Shown here in pieces: positions 25,667-34,442 of a stretch of DNA of 64,000 bases (position 1 is the stretch's first letter; each line of letters opens with the position of its first letter). The position numbers were made by a program, and so were the translations under genes. Origin of the DNA: CAWINH01 sp963837425. GTDB taxonomy: Bacteria > Chloroflexota > Limnocylindria > QHBO01. The notes under the pieces were generated by a model that was not told the origin of the DNA, did no database searches, and saw only the letters and a program-made list of their open reading frames with translations. The stretch lies in the NCBI GenBank assembly GCA_963837425.1, contig CAWINH010000006.1:496001-560000 (forward strand), in the 5' to 3' direction.

Positions 25667-26559
25667 CCGCCCTGGTCCTCCATGTGGGCCCGCGTGTGCG
25701 GCTCGATCTCTCCGAGCTCCTGCTTGACGAACTCGCCCTGCACCCTCGCCTCGGCGCCCTCGATGATCCGCCGCCGCACGAAGCCCGAGGTCGTGTCGAC
25801 CACGATCGTCACGCCGACGACGACCAGCACCGCCGTCCCGGTCAGCGGGAAACGGTGGAACGCGATCGTCTGCTGGACGAGGAAGCCGATCCCGCCGGCG
25901 CCCACCACGCCGAGCACCGCCGAGGCTCGGATGTTGATCTCGAAGCGGTAGAGCCAGAAGGCGATGATCTCGGGCAGGACCTGCGGCAGGACGCCCCAGC
26001 GCTGGACCTGGAGGGGTCTGGCGCCCGTCGCGCGCGCGGCCTCGACCGGACCCGGGTCGATCCCCTCGATGACCTCGGCGGTCAGCTTGCCGAGGGTGCC
26101 GACCGAGTGGAGCCCGATCGCGAGCGCCCCGGCCACCGGCCCGAGGCCGGCGATCGGGATGAAGATGACGACCGCCAGGACGAGCTCGGGAAACGCGCGA
26201 ATGCCGTTCAGGAGCTGGCGCATGCCGTTCGCGACGAGGCCGCTCGACACGTTCTTCGCGCCGAAGAAGCCGAGCGGCAGGGAGATGACCGCGCCGATGA
26301 CGGTGCCGATCCACGCCATCTCGAGCGACTGGATCATGGCGCTGAACGAGTCGCCCAGGTAGCTCCAGTCGGGACCGGATTTCAGGTACATCTCGTAGAA
26401 GACGCGGCCAACCCCTCCCGGGAGAGAGAGGATCTTGCCCGGGTTGTAGTTGAGGGTCACGAGCGCCCAACCAATGAGGATGGCGACGCCCACGAGCGCC
26501 ACGTTGCGCTTCGCGGTCGAGGGGCGGCCCGGTCGGGCCATGGCCGCGGTCGCCGTCAC
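25663..26559 (-). CDS. phnE: Phosphonate-type ABC permease (second PhnE)
   Basis: 298 residues, about six helices, EAA loop VEAARATGARPLQV coupling to PhnC, and SAVLGVVGAGGIGFLVQQTI typical of PhnE. Last gene of the phnD-C-E-E operon; overlaps the first permease by 4 bp. Two permease genes suggest a heterodimer. Confidence 0.9.
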   Translation of the reverse strand: MTATAAMARPGRPSTAKRNVALVGVAILIGWALVTLNYNPGKILSLPGGVGRVFYEMYLKSGPDWSYLGDSFSAMIQSLEMAWIGTVIGAVISLPLGFFGAKNVSSGLVANGMRQLLNGIRAFPELVLAVVIFIPIAGLGPVAGALAIGLHSVGTLGKLTAEVIEGIDPGPVEAARATGARPLQVQRWGVLPQVLPEIIAFWLYRFEINIRASAVLGVVGAGGIGFLVQQTIAFHRFPLTGTAVLVVVGVTIVVDTTSGFVRRRIIEGAEARVQGEFVKQELGEIEPHTRAHMEDQGG

Positions 26560-27365
26560 ACGAGCCTCCGACGCAGCGTCACCGAGACGAGCTCGATGAA
26601 GAAGACGAAGACGAACAGCTCGACGATGATGACCGAGACGTTGCTCCAGTTGAAGAACTTGTACTCGCGCAGGAGCAGCCGCCCGATCCCGCCGGCCCCC
26701 ACGATGCCGAGCACGGTCGAGGCGCGGATGTTCAGCTCGAACGTGTAGAGGGAGTACGCGACGTAGTTCGGAAGCACCTGCGGGAGGACCGCCCAGCGGA
26801 CGGTCTGCATCCGGGCTGCGCCCGTGGCCCGAGCGGCCTCGACGGGACCGACGTCAACGCCGTCGACCGTCTCGGACAGGAGCTTGGCGACGACGCCGAT
26901 ATTGAAGAAGACGAGTGCCGCGATCCCGGCCAGCGGGCCGATCCCCACCGCGGCCACGAAGATCAGCGCGTAGAGGAAGTCGGGGATGGCGCGCACCACG
27001 CTGAGGATGGCCCGGTCCCCGAAGAAGGTCGGCAGGTTCGGCGACGTGACCCGGGAGGCGAGGAAGGCGATGGGGAGCGCCACCGCGCACCCGATCGCCG
27101 AGGCGAGGACCGCCATGCGGAACGTCTCGAGCATGGGGTCGACGGTCTGCGGCAGAAAGCCCCACTTTGGGGTGATCAGCTCTCCGAGGATCTCGGACCC
27201 GCGCGCGATGTCGGCGATGAGGGCACCGACGTCGAGGCCGATGCCGAACTGCTCGCTGGTCGCGACCCAGGTGATGCCGAGGAAGGCGACGAGCCCGATC
27301 GGGATGATGATCGACGGCCGGGGCTTGGACGGCCGGGACAGGCCCTCGGCGGCCGGCGGACTCAC
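26556..27365 (-). CDS. phnE: Phosphonate-type ABC permease (first PhnE)
   Basis: 269 residues; EAA loop VEAARATGAARMQT and STVLGIVGAGGIGRLL near the end, like its neighbour. Overlaps phnC (ATGA) and the other phnE (ATGA). Confidence 0.9.
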   Translation of the reverse strand: MSPPAAEGLSRPSKPRPSIIIPIGLVAFLGITWVATSEQFGIGLDVGALIADIARGSEILGELITPKWGFLPQTVDPMLETFRMAVLASAIGCAVALPIAFLASRVTSPNLPTFFGDRAILSVVRAIPDFLYALIFVAAVGIGPLAGIAALVFFNIGVVAKLLSETVDGVDVGPVEAARATGAARMQTVRWAVLPQVLPNYVAYSLYTFELNIRASTVLGIVGAGGIGRLLLREYKFFNWSNVSVIIVELFVFVFFIELVSVTLRRRLV

Positions 27366-28153
27366 AGCGCGACCGCGGCGGTGGCGGTGGCCTCCCCCAT
27401 CACGTCGTCGGCCGTGAGGGAACGGCCGTAGATGTCGCGGAAGACGTTCTCGTCGGCCTCGGCGCCGCTGCCGTCGTAGACGAGCTCACCCGCGCGCAGG
27501 CCAATGATGCGCTCCCCGTAGACCTTCGCGAGGTCCAGAAAGTGGAGGTTGACGACGGTCGTGATTCCCAGCTCGCGGTTGATCCGCTGCAGGTCGCGCA
27601 TGACGACGTGGCTCGTCGGGGGGTCGAGGCTCGCGACCGGCTCATCGGCGAGGAGGAACTTCGGATCCTGGGCGAGGGCCCTGGCGATCCCGACCCGCTG
27701 CTGCTGGCCACCCGAGAGGTTCGAGGCCCGGACATAGGCCTTCTCCACGATGTCGACGCGCTCGAGCGCGCGCATCGCGATCTCGACGTCCGCCGGCTTG
27801 TACCAGCCGGCGAGCGATCGCAGGGTCCCGGTGGCGTGCAGCCGTCCCATGAGGACGTTGTTGAGCACGGTCGTGCGCTTCACGAGGTTGAAGGTCTGGA
27901 AGATCATCCCGATCCGGCTTCGCAGCACGCGAAGCTGCCGGGAGCTCGCCTTGCGCACGCTGACGCCGTCGACGATGACGTCCCCCTCGGTCGGCGGCAC
28001 GAGCCCGTTGATCGCGCGGATCAGTGTCGACTTGCCTGCGCCCGACAGGCCCACGACGATCATCAGCTGGCCATCGGGGATCTCGAGCGTCAGGTTCTTG
28101 AGCGCATGGACGCCCCCCGGGTAGGTGACGGAGGCGTTCTCGAAGCGAATCAT
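27362..28153 (-). CDS. phnC: Phosphonate-type ABC ATPase PhnC
   Basis: 263 residues: Walker A GLSGAGKST, QTFNLVKRTTVLNNVLMGR (PhnC hallmark), signature LSGGQQQ, Walker B LLADEPVASLDP. Energises uptake of phosphonate, phosphite or a similar oxyanion. Separated from the binding-protein gene by a hairpin. Confidence 0.93.
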   Translation of the reverse strand: MIRFENASVTYPGGVHALKNLTLEIPDGQLMIVVGLSGAGKSTLIRAINGLVPPTEGDVIVDGVSVRKASSRQLRVLRSRIGMIFQTFNLVKRTTVLNNVLMGRLHATGTLRSLAGWYKPADVEIAMRALERVDIVEKAYVRASNLSGGQQQRVGIARALAQDPKFLLADEPVASLDPPTSHVVMRDLQRINRELGITTVVNLHFLDLAKVYGERIIGLRAGELVYDGSGAEADENVFRDIYGRSLTADDVMGEATATAAVAL

Positions 28154-28170
28154 GCTCGGGCGTGAATGAA

Positions 28171-28202
28171 GAAGGGGCGAGCCCTTGCGGACCCGCCCCT
28201 TC
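28171..28202 (-). terminator. Hairpin between phnD and phnC
   Basis: Arms GAAGGGGCG (28171-28179) and CGCCCCTTC (28194-28202), 9 bp, 14-nt loop. No U-run. Like the hairpin after the Liv binding-protein gene, it probably favours binding-protein expression. Confidence 0.6.
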
Positions 28203-28207
28203 GTGAA

Positions 28208-29284
28208 TCAGCCGGAGTATCCGAGCTTGTCGACCGCGTCCCGCACGAGCTGGAGCGCGTCGAGGTTCGGATCGGTGAAGGCGGTGATCTGGTAGATGTC
28301 GTTGAGGACCTTCGCGCCGTCATCGGTTCCGGCGTAGGCCTCCAGCGCTCCCTTGATCGCCAGCTTCAGCGTGTCGGGCAGGTCACCCGAGACAGCGATC
28401 CCGTCGTTCGGGATCTCTCCGCCGTAGGCGAAGACCACCGCGTTGTCGTGCATGTTGCAGTCGGTGGTCGTGCTGGGGCGGGCGTCGTCGAAACTGACGC
28501 CGATCTCTGCCGACCCGTCGCAGACCGCGATCACGGACGCGTTGTGGCTGCCGGCGAAGAGCGCGGCGCTGTTGATCGTATCGAGGTCGAACCCGGCGTT
28601 GACGAGGATCGTGGCCGGGAAGATGTAGCCGGACGACGAGCTCTCCTCCACGAACGAGATCGTGGTCCCCGGCTCGGTCAGTGCCGAGAGGGCGTCGAGT
28701 CCGATGGGGCCGACGGGGGTGTCGCTGTTGGCCCGGTCCGTGCCGTTGCAGTTCCGGAGCGACACGTCATTGCCATCGGCGTCGACGCGGGTGTTCTCGA
28801 CCGGCGGCGAGATCGTGCAGTACTTGTCCGGGTTGTTCGTCATGAACTGGGTGTGGTAGGTCCCGCTGCCGAACCGCTCGGACTGCAGGATGACCTCGCC
28901 GCCGGCCTTGTCGACCGCCTGCACCAGCCCGTAGGGCGGGAGGGCGCCGATCTGGGCCTGGCCGGTCTGCATGGCCGTGACGAGGCCCGTGTAGTCATTC
29001 GAGACGAAGCCCTTGACCTCGATGCCGAGGGAGTTCGTCAGGTAGTCGGCGAGCGGCTGGATGCTCGTGACCAGGGCGTTGGCCTCGGTCGACGGCACGA
29101 AGCCGATCACGATGCTGTCCGGCCATTGAGCCGTCTGCGACGGCGCCATCGACTCGGGCGCCATCGACTCGGGCGCCATCGACTCGGCCGTTGACGCCGG
29201 CGCTGCCGATGGCGAACTTCCGCCGCAGGCGGACAGAACGAGGGCGATCGCGGCAAGCGCGACGAAGGAGCGGGAATACCTCAT
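28208..29284 (-). CDS. phnD: PhnD-type substrate-binding lipoprotein
   Basis: 358 residues. Signal peptide with lipobox LSACG, then a linker with three ESMAP repeats, then the PhnD fold (IGFVPSTEANALVTSIQPLADYL; GQAQIGALPPYGLV). A Cys-containing insertion lies around 185-210 (KYCTISPPV and LRNCNG). The ATG at 29284 follows a GGAGGAGG Shine-Dalgarno. Ligand not determinable: phosphonate, phosphite and others share the family. Confidence 0.9.
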   Translation of the reverse strand: MRYSRSFVALAAIALVLSACGGSSPSAAPASTAESMAPESMAPESMAPSQTAQWPDSIVIGFVPSTEANALVTSIQPLADYLTNSLGIEVKGFVSNDYTGLVTAMQTGQAQIGALPPYGLVQAVDKAGGEVILQSERFGSGTYHTQFMTNNPDKYCTISPPVENTRVDADGNDVSLRNCNGTDRANSDTPVGPIGLDALSALTEPGTTISFVEESSSSGYIFPATILVNAGFDLDTINSAALFAGSHNASVIAVCDGSAEIGVSFDDARPSTTTDCNMHDNAVVFAYGGEIPNDGIAVSGDLPDTLKLAIKGALEAYAGTDDGAKVLNDIYQITAFTDPNLDALQLVRDAVDKLGYSG

Positions 29285-29462
29285 GAGCCTCCTCCAGTTT
29301 GCCGCGGCTCGTTGCGCGGCGGGACACAAGCCTCGGCCCACCTACGATGAGAGTTGGGCGTCGCGCGCATCGCGCACGACGGGCGGGGGCCGTTACTCCG
29401 GCGGGCATCATACCCGGTGACCATCCCGTCGAACAGGGGCCGTATGTCAGGAAACGCGGGTC
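29285..29462. other. Short gene-free stretch before phnD
   Basis: No ORF or hairpin of note; probably the upstream region of phnD after tRNA-Arg. Confidence 0.4.
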
Positions 29463-29538
29463 TGGCGCGCCGGACAGGATTCGAACCTGCGACCTTCGGC
29501 TCCGGAGGCCGACGCTCTATCCACTGAGCTACCGGCGC
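29463..29538 (-). tRNA. tRNA-Arg (anticodon CCG)
   Basis: 76 nt including encoded CCA. Acceptor GCGCCGG/CCGGCGC, D-arm GCTCAGTGGATAGAGC, anticodon stem TCGGC/GCCGA with loop CTCCGGA (anticodon CCG, reads CGG), T-arm GCAGG-TTCGAAT-CCTGT. All arms pair. Confidence 0.97.
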
Positions 29539-29572
29539 CGCCGCGAGCGCTGATGATACCCCGAGGACGAGA

Positions 29573-29598
29573 GAAGGCCCCTCCGGAGAGGGGCCTTC
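29573..29598 (-). terminator. GC-rich perfect hairpin, likely 3' end of the small RNA
   Basis: 11-bp stem GAAGGCCCCTC/GAGGGGCCTTC with a 4-nt loop. It lies 34 nt upstream of the tRNA-Arg 5' end. No long U-run on either strand. Confidence 0.55.
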
Positions 29599-29714
29599 CG
29601 TTGCTGCCGGATTCGCTAACCGCAAGGGCATCTTTCACGCGCGGTTTCCCGCACTACCCTTACCCAACCTACCCATGACCTTGCGACCAGTGGTGAATCG
29701 CTGTGCGAACAGCG
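29573..29714 (-). ncRNA. Candidate structured small RNA (about 142 nt)
   Basis: Begins about 7 nt after a TTGACC-N18-TAACCT promoter and ends with the GC-rich hairpin. On the transcript: 5' hairpin CGCTGT-TCGC-ACAGCG (29714-29699), outer helix GATTC/GAATC (29699-29695 with 29614-29610), helix CGCAAGG/CCTTGCG (29685-29679 with 29627-29621), and GCGG-GAAA-CCGC (GNRA loop, 29652-29641). Between them, four GGG tracts in G3N6G3N3G3N6G3 order (29674-29648) could form a G-quadruplex. No match to SRP, 6S, tmRNA or RNase P landmarks that I know. No ORF of note. Confidence 0.45.
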
Positions 29715-29720
29715 TCGTTG

Positions 29721-29750
29721 AGGTTAGACCATCTGTTCGCTTACGGTCAA
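29721..29750 (-). promoter_or_regulatory. Promoter for the candidate RNA / tRNA-Arg
   Basis: TTGACC (29750-29745), 18 bp, TAACCT (29726-29721). The flanking 29640-29790 stretch is visibly less GC-rich than its surroundings. Confidence 0.5.
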
Positions 29751-29800
29751 TGGTCTGCGACTAAGATTCCTTTACATTTTGAAGCGGGCGTCGCCGCGCG

Positions 29801-30478
29801 TCAGCCACCGGCGGGTGGGCTCGTCGCCGCCGCGGCGAGGATGTCTATGCCGGTGATGATCGCCGCGTCAAGGGGCACGTCCCCCTCGTCGGTGGGCAAT
29901 GCGCCGATGGCGTCAACCGTCGCCGTGCCGTCGGTCACGAGGCCGAAGATCGTGTAGCTGCGGTCGAGCCGGCCGTTGTTGTCGGCGAGGTCGATGAAGA
30001 ACTGGCTGCCATTCGAATCTGGAACGCTCGGCGCGGCGTTGGCCATCGCCACGACGTAGCGGTCGTAGCCGAGCGACGCCGCCGGTGGCTCGATCGCGAA
30101 CTGGTACCCGGGCCCGCCGGTCCCGATGCCCTCGAAATCCCCGCGGTTCGCCCGGGTCTGGGGGTCGCCGGCCTGGATGATGAACCCGGGGATCACCCGA
30201 TGGAAGGTGATGTTCGCGTAGAAGCCGCAACGGGCGAGCGCAACGAAGTTCGCGGTCGCGATGGGCGCTGCGGTGCCGTAGAGATGCACCGTGAAGTCGC
30301 CCTTGTTCGTGTGGACCACGGCGCGGTCTGCACCGGCGAGGAGCTGCGTCGCCTGGCTGCTGCCGGGGGCGGCGCTCGGGCAGGCGATCGGGCTCGGAGT
30401 GGCCGTCGAACAGGCGGCGAGGCCGAGGGCCAGCGTCGCCCCGATCGCGAGCCTGCGCATCGGCGGAGCGAACCTCAT
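29801..30478 (-). CDS. Cyclophilin-type peptidyl-prolyl isomerase, lipoprotein
   Basis: 225 residues. Signal peptide with lipobox LAACS, linker, then the cyclophilin domain: FTVHLYGTAAPIATANFVALARCGFY, FHRVIPGFIIQAGDP (catalytic Arg), GSQFFID, and FGLVTDG. Catalyses proline isomerisation on the outer face of the membrane. The ATG overlaps the DUF885 gene stop (ATGA). Confidence 0.9.
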   Translation of the reverse strand: MRFAPPMRRLAIGATLALGLAACSTATPSPIACPSAAPGSSQATQLLAGADRAVVHTNKGDFTVHLYGTAAPIATANFVALARCGFYANITFHRVIPGFIIQAGDPQTRANRGDFEGIGTGGPGYQFAIEPPAASLGYDRYVVAMANAAPSVPDSNGSQFFIDLADNNGRLDRSYTIFGLVTDGTATVDAIGALPTDEGDVPLDAAIITGIDILAAAATSPPAGG

Positions 30479-32124
30479 CCGCCGAGTCCCCCGAGCTTCG
30501 AGTCGAAGAGCCTTCCAGCGAACGAGACGGGCAGGGTGCCACCCCCGAGCAGCGTGTCGTGGAAGAAGCGCAGCGTGAAGGCCGGCCCCATGCGACGCTC
30601 GACCCGGGCCTTCAGAGCGTCGAGCATGTGCCGCCCGTACAGGTAGCTCAGCTGGTAGGTCGGGGAGCCGGTGTAGCGCTTGACCTCGGCCAGCGCTGCC
30701 GGCCGCTCGAAGCCGGTGCGCTCGACGAGGAAGTCGACCGCATCGGCGAATCCGATCTCGCCGCGATGGAGGCGGACGTCGAGCAGAATACGGCAGGCGC
30801 GCCAGATGGCGTCGGTGTGCTGGATGTACCGATGGCGCGGTGTGTCATCGAACCCGAGCTCCTTCATGAGCCGCTCGCAGTAGAAGGCCCAGCCCTCCGC
30901 GAACTCGGCCGCCGAGTCGGCGAGCAGGCGCACCGGGCTCGGGTTCTCCATGGCGCTCGCGAGCTGGAGATGATGGCCGGGATACGCCTCGTGGACGCTC
31001 GTGTTGCTGATCGACGCGTAGTTGTGCTCGCGCATCATGGCCGGCGTCTCCGGCGGCGTGACGATGTAGATGCCGGTCGGCTCCGGATCGAAGGGGGCCG
31101 GCTCGTAGTAGGCCGCAAAGGGGTGGGTCGGACGCAGGTAGACCGGCGTCTCGACGACCTTCAGCCGGTCGTGCCGGGGGAACGTCGCGAGCTCGTGCTC
31201 GACGACGAACGCGCGCGCGCGGTCCATCGCCTGCCGATAGGTGTCGATCGCCTCGGCGAAGGTGGCGGGGTGGTCGTTCTTCACGACGTCCGCTACCTCG
31301 AGCGGATCGAGCGCCGGATCGATCTCGGCACAGACCTCGTCTCGTGCGGCCGTCTCGTCCGCCAGGATCCGCTCGCCGACGGCCAGGATCTCGTCCGCGT
31401 TCGCCTCCAGAGCCCGCAGCGCGAGGAGCTCCTCGAAGCGTTCCGGCCCGGTTCGCCACTCGCCCGCGGCGCGCGGCAACGCGTCCGAGCGCAGCCAGGC
31501 AGCGTGGTCGGCAAGCGCCGCGCGCGCGGCCGCCACCGCCGCGTCGAGACGATCCGCGAGCGCACCCGGGACCCGCTCGGCGCGCGCGGCGGCCAGGATG
31601 CTGTCGAGGAAGACGGGGAGCGCGTCGGTCGCCTCGATGTCGATCTCGACCCACACGCGGACCGGCGCCTCGACGCGCGAGCGCGTCGCGGAGAGGAAGC
31701 CGGGCACCGCCTCGATCCGTTCGGTGGCGGACGCGAGGCGCTCGGAGAGCGGTGCGAAGTCGTGGGTCATGAGGGGGAAGAGCGAATCCCCGATCTCCTC
31801 GGCGGCGTTGCTCCTCCCCGCCCAGCTGCGCCGCTCGGTGAGATCGTGGAGGATCAGGCGCGCCTCGTGGATGAGCAGATCCCGGTCCAGGGCCCGGTCC
31901 GCAGACAGCTCGGACGCGTCGAAGCGCTCCATCTCGGCGATCGCTGCGGCGTGGAACGCGGCACGCTCGTCAACGTGTTCGCGGGAGCCATCGGGCAGGC
32001 GACCGTCGTGCTCGTGCACCCCCAGCGAGGTCGCCCGGTCGGGTTCCATGGCCAGCCGGTCACCGAACCAGCGACGGATGGCCCGGTCGAAGCGGGAGTC
32101 GGCGTCGGATGGCGCGTCGATCAC
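30475..32124 (-). CDS. DUF885 family protein (putative metal-dependent peptidase)
   Basis: 549 residues, a full-length DUF885. The zinc-peptidase-like motif VHEAYPGHHLQ (HExxxGHH) lies about residue 367, with a second helix AEGWAFYCERLMKELG (E). Close homologues include uncharacterised secreted or cytosolic carboxypeptidase-like enzymes. No signal peptide. GTG start at 32124. Confidence 0.85.
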   Translation of the reverse strand: MIDAPSDADSRFDRAIRRWFGDRLAMEPDRATSLGVHEHDGRLPDGSREHVDERAAFHAAAIAEMERFDASELSADRALDRDLLIHEARLILHDLTERRSWAGRSNAAEEIGDSLFPLMTHDFAPLSERLASATERIEAVPGFLSATRSRVEAPVRVWVEIDIEATDALPVFLDSILAAARAERVPGALADRLDAAVAAARAALADHAAWLRSDALPRAAGEWRTGPERFEELLALRALEANADEILAVGERILADETAARDEVCAEIDPALDPLEVADVVKNDHPATFAEAIDTYRQAMDRARAFVVEHELATFPRHDRLKVVETPVYLRPTHPFAAYYEPAPFDPEPTGIYIVTPPETPAMMREHNYASISNTSVHEAYPGHHLQLASAMENPSPVRLLADSAAEFAEGWAFYCERLMKELGFDDTPRHRYIQHTDAIWRACRILLDVRLHRGEIGFADAVDFLVERTGFERPAALAEVKRYTGSPTYQLSYLYGRHMLDALKARVERRMGPAFTLRFFHDTLLGGGTLPVSFAGRLFDSKLGGLGG

Positions 32125-32200
32125 GTCCTGCGATTCCTGTTGGGAGCTCCGGAGTGGGGGCCGCGAACCGCTTCCGCGGGTCCGCGTGGCCGCGGTGGCC

Positions 32201-33247
32201 CTACGGCGCGAGGGTGCGGCCGAGGAAGCCTAGCACCCAGGTCCGATAGGCGTCTGCGCAGGTCGTGACCGCCCCATCGTGGGCCGCGGCGTCGCAGACC
32301 TCGAGCTCCGCCGGCGCGCCCGCTCCACGGGCCGCCATGAGTAGATCCTCCGCATCACCGCTCCCCACCTCGCGGTCCCGCCCGGCGGCGACGATGAGCA
32401 CGGGGCGCCCGCTCGCCGAGTAGCGTGCGATGGTCTGGACGGGATCGACCGCGCTCATATCCTGCCCGGTGCGGACGAGGCCGCCGAAGAGAATCGACCA
32501 CGCGCCCGGCAGCGCGAGTGGATACCCGGCGTGCTCGAGCCGGGCCTGGAGCGCGTTCGCCAGGGTGGCGTGGCTCGAATCGAGGATCAGCGCCGTGACG
32601 CGCGCGTCGTCAGCCGCTTCGTCGGCCGCCGCTGCGGCTCCCATCGAGACGCCCAGCAGCGCGACTACCCGCGGCCGCTTCGTGCTTTCCAGCCAGTCCA
32701 TGACCGCACCCAGGTCGCGCCCCTCGTTCACGCCTGCCGTGGTCGCGGCCGCCCCGCTCTGCCCGTGGTTCCGGAAGTCGAACAGGACGAGGTTGTAGTC
32801 GTCGTGGAGGACGGCCGCCCATTCGAGCATGTCGCTCTTGTTCGCACCGTAGTCGTGGGCCAGGATCACGGTCGGCCCGGTGGCATCCGCGTGGTTGCCG
32901 GCCGCGACGTACCACGCCGCCAGCTGGACGCCGTCGGGCGCCGTCAGCTGATCCCCGGCCGCCGCCGCGAGGTGGCTGCAATGCATCCGATCGCCCTCGG
33001 CCGCCAGCTCGTCATCCGAGGTGCGATCGTAGTTGACCGCCTCGTAGTCCCAGCCGAACGCGCTGGCTGGCGTCCGGCAGTCCGAGCTGGGGTTGGATGG
33101 CCGCACCAGCGCTCCCGAGCCGGCGAACCCCAGGAAGGCGAGGTAGGCGAGAAGGGCCGCGAGCGCGACGACGATCGCGAACGACGCCCAGCGCAACAGC
33201 TGCGTTCGGCGCGCCTCGGACGGTGCCTCGGGCAACTCGAAGGCCAC
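32201..33247 (-). CDS. Membrane-anchored alpha/beta hydrolase
   Basis: 348 residues: N-terminal membrane helix (about 22-42), then an alpha/beta-hydrolase domain with oxyanion strand VILAHDYGANKSD, nucleophile elbow GVSMGAA, and late Asp (AAGRDREVG) and His (AHDGA) of the triad. The GTG at 33247 is 6 nt from a TATACT -10. Substrate unknown. Confidence 0.85.
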   Translation of the reverse strand: MAFELPEAPSEARRTQLLRWASFAIVVALAALLAYLAFLGFAGSGALVRPSNPSSDCRTPASAFGWDYEAVNYDRTSDDELAAEGDRMHCSHLAAAAGDQLTAPDGVQLAAWYVAAGNHADATGPTVILAHDYGANKSDMLEWAAVLHDDYNLVLFDFRNHGQSGAAATTAGVNEGRDLGAVMDWLESTKRPRVVALLGVSMGAAAAADEAADDARVTALILDSSHATLANALQARLEHAGYPLALPGAWSILFGGLVRTGQDMSAVDPVQTIARYSASGRPVLIVAAGRDREVGSGDAEDLLMAARGAGAPAELEVCDAAAHDGAVTTCADAYRTWVLGFLGRTLAP

Positions 33248-33253
33248 GGGCCG

Positions 33254-33259
33254 AGTATA
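33254..33259 (-). promoter_or_regulatory. -10 element of leaderless hydrolase transcript
   Basis: TATACT, 6 nt before GTG 33247. Confidence 0.55.
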
Positions 33260-33326
33260 CGGTCGCGTCCGGCGCGATCGTCCCCTACAATCGGTGGCCG
33301 TTTGCCGGGACGTTTTGGGAGGTGCC

Positions 33327-33842
33327 GTGGCGGCCAAGGCCAGCAAAGTGAGCTCAGGATCAGCCGAGCGCGGGAGCGTGCCGGCCGCCGCCCGCCGCCG
33401 CTCGCGGGGCCACTCTCTGGCTCCCGGGCACCTCGGCGAGGCCGGGAGCGTCGCGATGCTGGCGCTCGCCATCCTTGGCCTCTCCGTCTTCATCGCCGGC
33501 GTGGCGATGGTCGCCGCCGGTCTCACGATGGCCGGACGCTACGCGGGCACCACGCCGCCTCCGAACATCACCGATCTCGGGCGCGGTCAGGTCTTCGGCG
33601 GGTTCGGCCTCGTCGGGCTGGCCGTCCTCCAGGTCGGCAGCGCGCTCGCGCTGCTGGGCGCGGTTCGAGGCGCCAGGCGCCTGGCGATGCTCGTCGCGGT
33701 GGCATCCGCGGTGCTCGGGGTCGCGGGCGTGGCGCTGGTAGTGTCGCAGGAGATCACGACGTCGCTGCTCGTCGGCGCGCTCGTCGTCGCGACGCTGATC
33801 TACGCCGCGTCAGCCATCGTCCTGGCCCGTCCGCGTCGGTAG
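33327..33842 (+). CDS. Unknown four-helix membrane protein
   Basis: 171 residues. A basic Ser-rich N-terminus (about 1-40), then helices at about 46-68, 88-110, 118-138 and 145-165. The GTG has a GGGAGG Shine-Dalgarno 4-5 nt upstream; TACAAT further upstream (about 33285) may be the -10. Paired with the next similar membrane gene. Confidence 0.7.
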   Translation: MAAKASKVSSGSAERGSVPAAARRRSRGHSLAPGHLGEAGSVAMLALAILGLSVFIAGVAMVAAGLTMAGRYAGTTPPPNITDLGRGQVFGGFGLVGLAVLQVGSALALLGAVRGARRLAMLVAVASAVLGVAGVALVVSQEITTSLLVGALVVATLIYAASAIVLARPRR

Positions 33843-33847
33843 GGCGC

Positions 33848-34315
33848 GTGAGGCGCGCCCCGGGCGTCGCGCTCCTCATGCTGGCCGCCGCCGGCGCCAT
33901 CTTCGCGGTCGCCGCCGCCGGCCTCGTCTGGGCCGGGATCAACATCCCGGGTCTCATCCGCGCTCAGATCCCCCCTGAAGCGCCAATCGACGAGGCGCAG
34001 GTCGGGGGCGCCCTCGTCGCACTCGGAGCGCTGGCGGGCCTGGTCGGAGCCGCCCACCTCCTGATGATCCCCGTCCTCGTCCGCGCTCACCCGACGGCGG
34101 TGGTGGGTGGCATCGCCGGTTCGGCGACTCTGGCGACGCTTGCCGCGGCATCGTCGATCGGGGCGCTGGTGGCCCTGGCCTCGGGGTCGGCGAGCGCGGC
34201 AACCATGCTGCCCGCGGCCGGGGGCCTGGCACTGGTGGCGCTCGCCTACGCCTGGCTGGCGGCTCTCCTCGTCGGCCTCCGCAACCGGACGCGGAGCGCC
34301 GGGCCCCCTGACTGA
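33848..34315 (+). CDS. Unknown four-helix membrane protein
   Basis: 155 residues, GTG start 5 bp after its neighbour. Helices at about 7-28, 48-70, 78-102 and 108-138; Ala/Gly/Leu-rich. Similar size and topology to the previous gene, possibly a distant paralogue. Confidence 0.65.
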   Translation: MRRAPGVALLMLAAAGAIFAVAAAGLVWAGINIPGLIRAQIPPEAPIDEAQVGGALVALGALAGLVGAAHLLMIPVLVRAHPTAVVGGIAGSATLATLAAASSIGALVALASGSASAATMLPAAGGLALVALAYAWLAALLVGLRNRTRSAGPPD

Positions 34316-34340
34316 AGTCCGAGGGCACGGCTGCTATACT
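34312..34340 (+). promoter_or_regulatory. Promoter of tRNA-Asp
   Basis: Weak -35 CTGAAG, 17 bp, consensus-like -10 TATACT (34335-34340), 18 nt before the mature tRNA. Confidence 0.5.
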
Positions 34341-34358
34341 CCGCCCCCGTCACCTCAC

Positions 34359-34435
34359 GGGCCCGTGGTGTAGTGGCCAAACATGCCAGCCTGTCACGTT
34401 GGAGATCGCCGGTTCGAATCCGGTCGGGCCCGCCA
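34359..34435 (+). tRNA. tRNA-Asp (anticodon GTC)
   Basis: 77 nt with encoded CCA. Acceptor GGGCCCG/CGGGCCC, anticodon arm CCAGC-CTGTCAC-GTTGG (anticodon GTC), T-arm GCCGG-TTCGAAT-CCGGT. Confidence 0.96.
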
Positions 34436-34442
34436 CGATCGC

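Noticed and set aside
24668..26470. Long minus-strand frame across EamA and phnE
   Set aside because: Arg/Pro/Gly shadow protein without motifs; the transporter genes account for the region.
29573..29760. Integration (att) site or mobile element scar next to tRNA-Arg
   Set aside because: No integrase or direct repeat of the tRNA 3' end; the feature lies on the 5' side and looks like a transcribed RNA.
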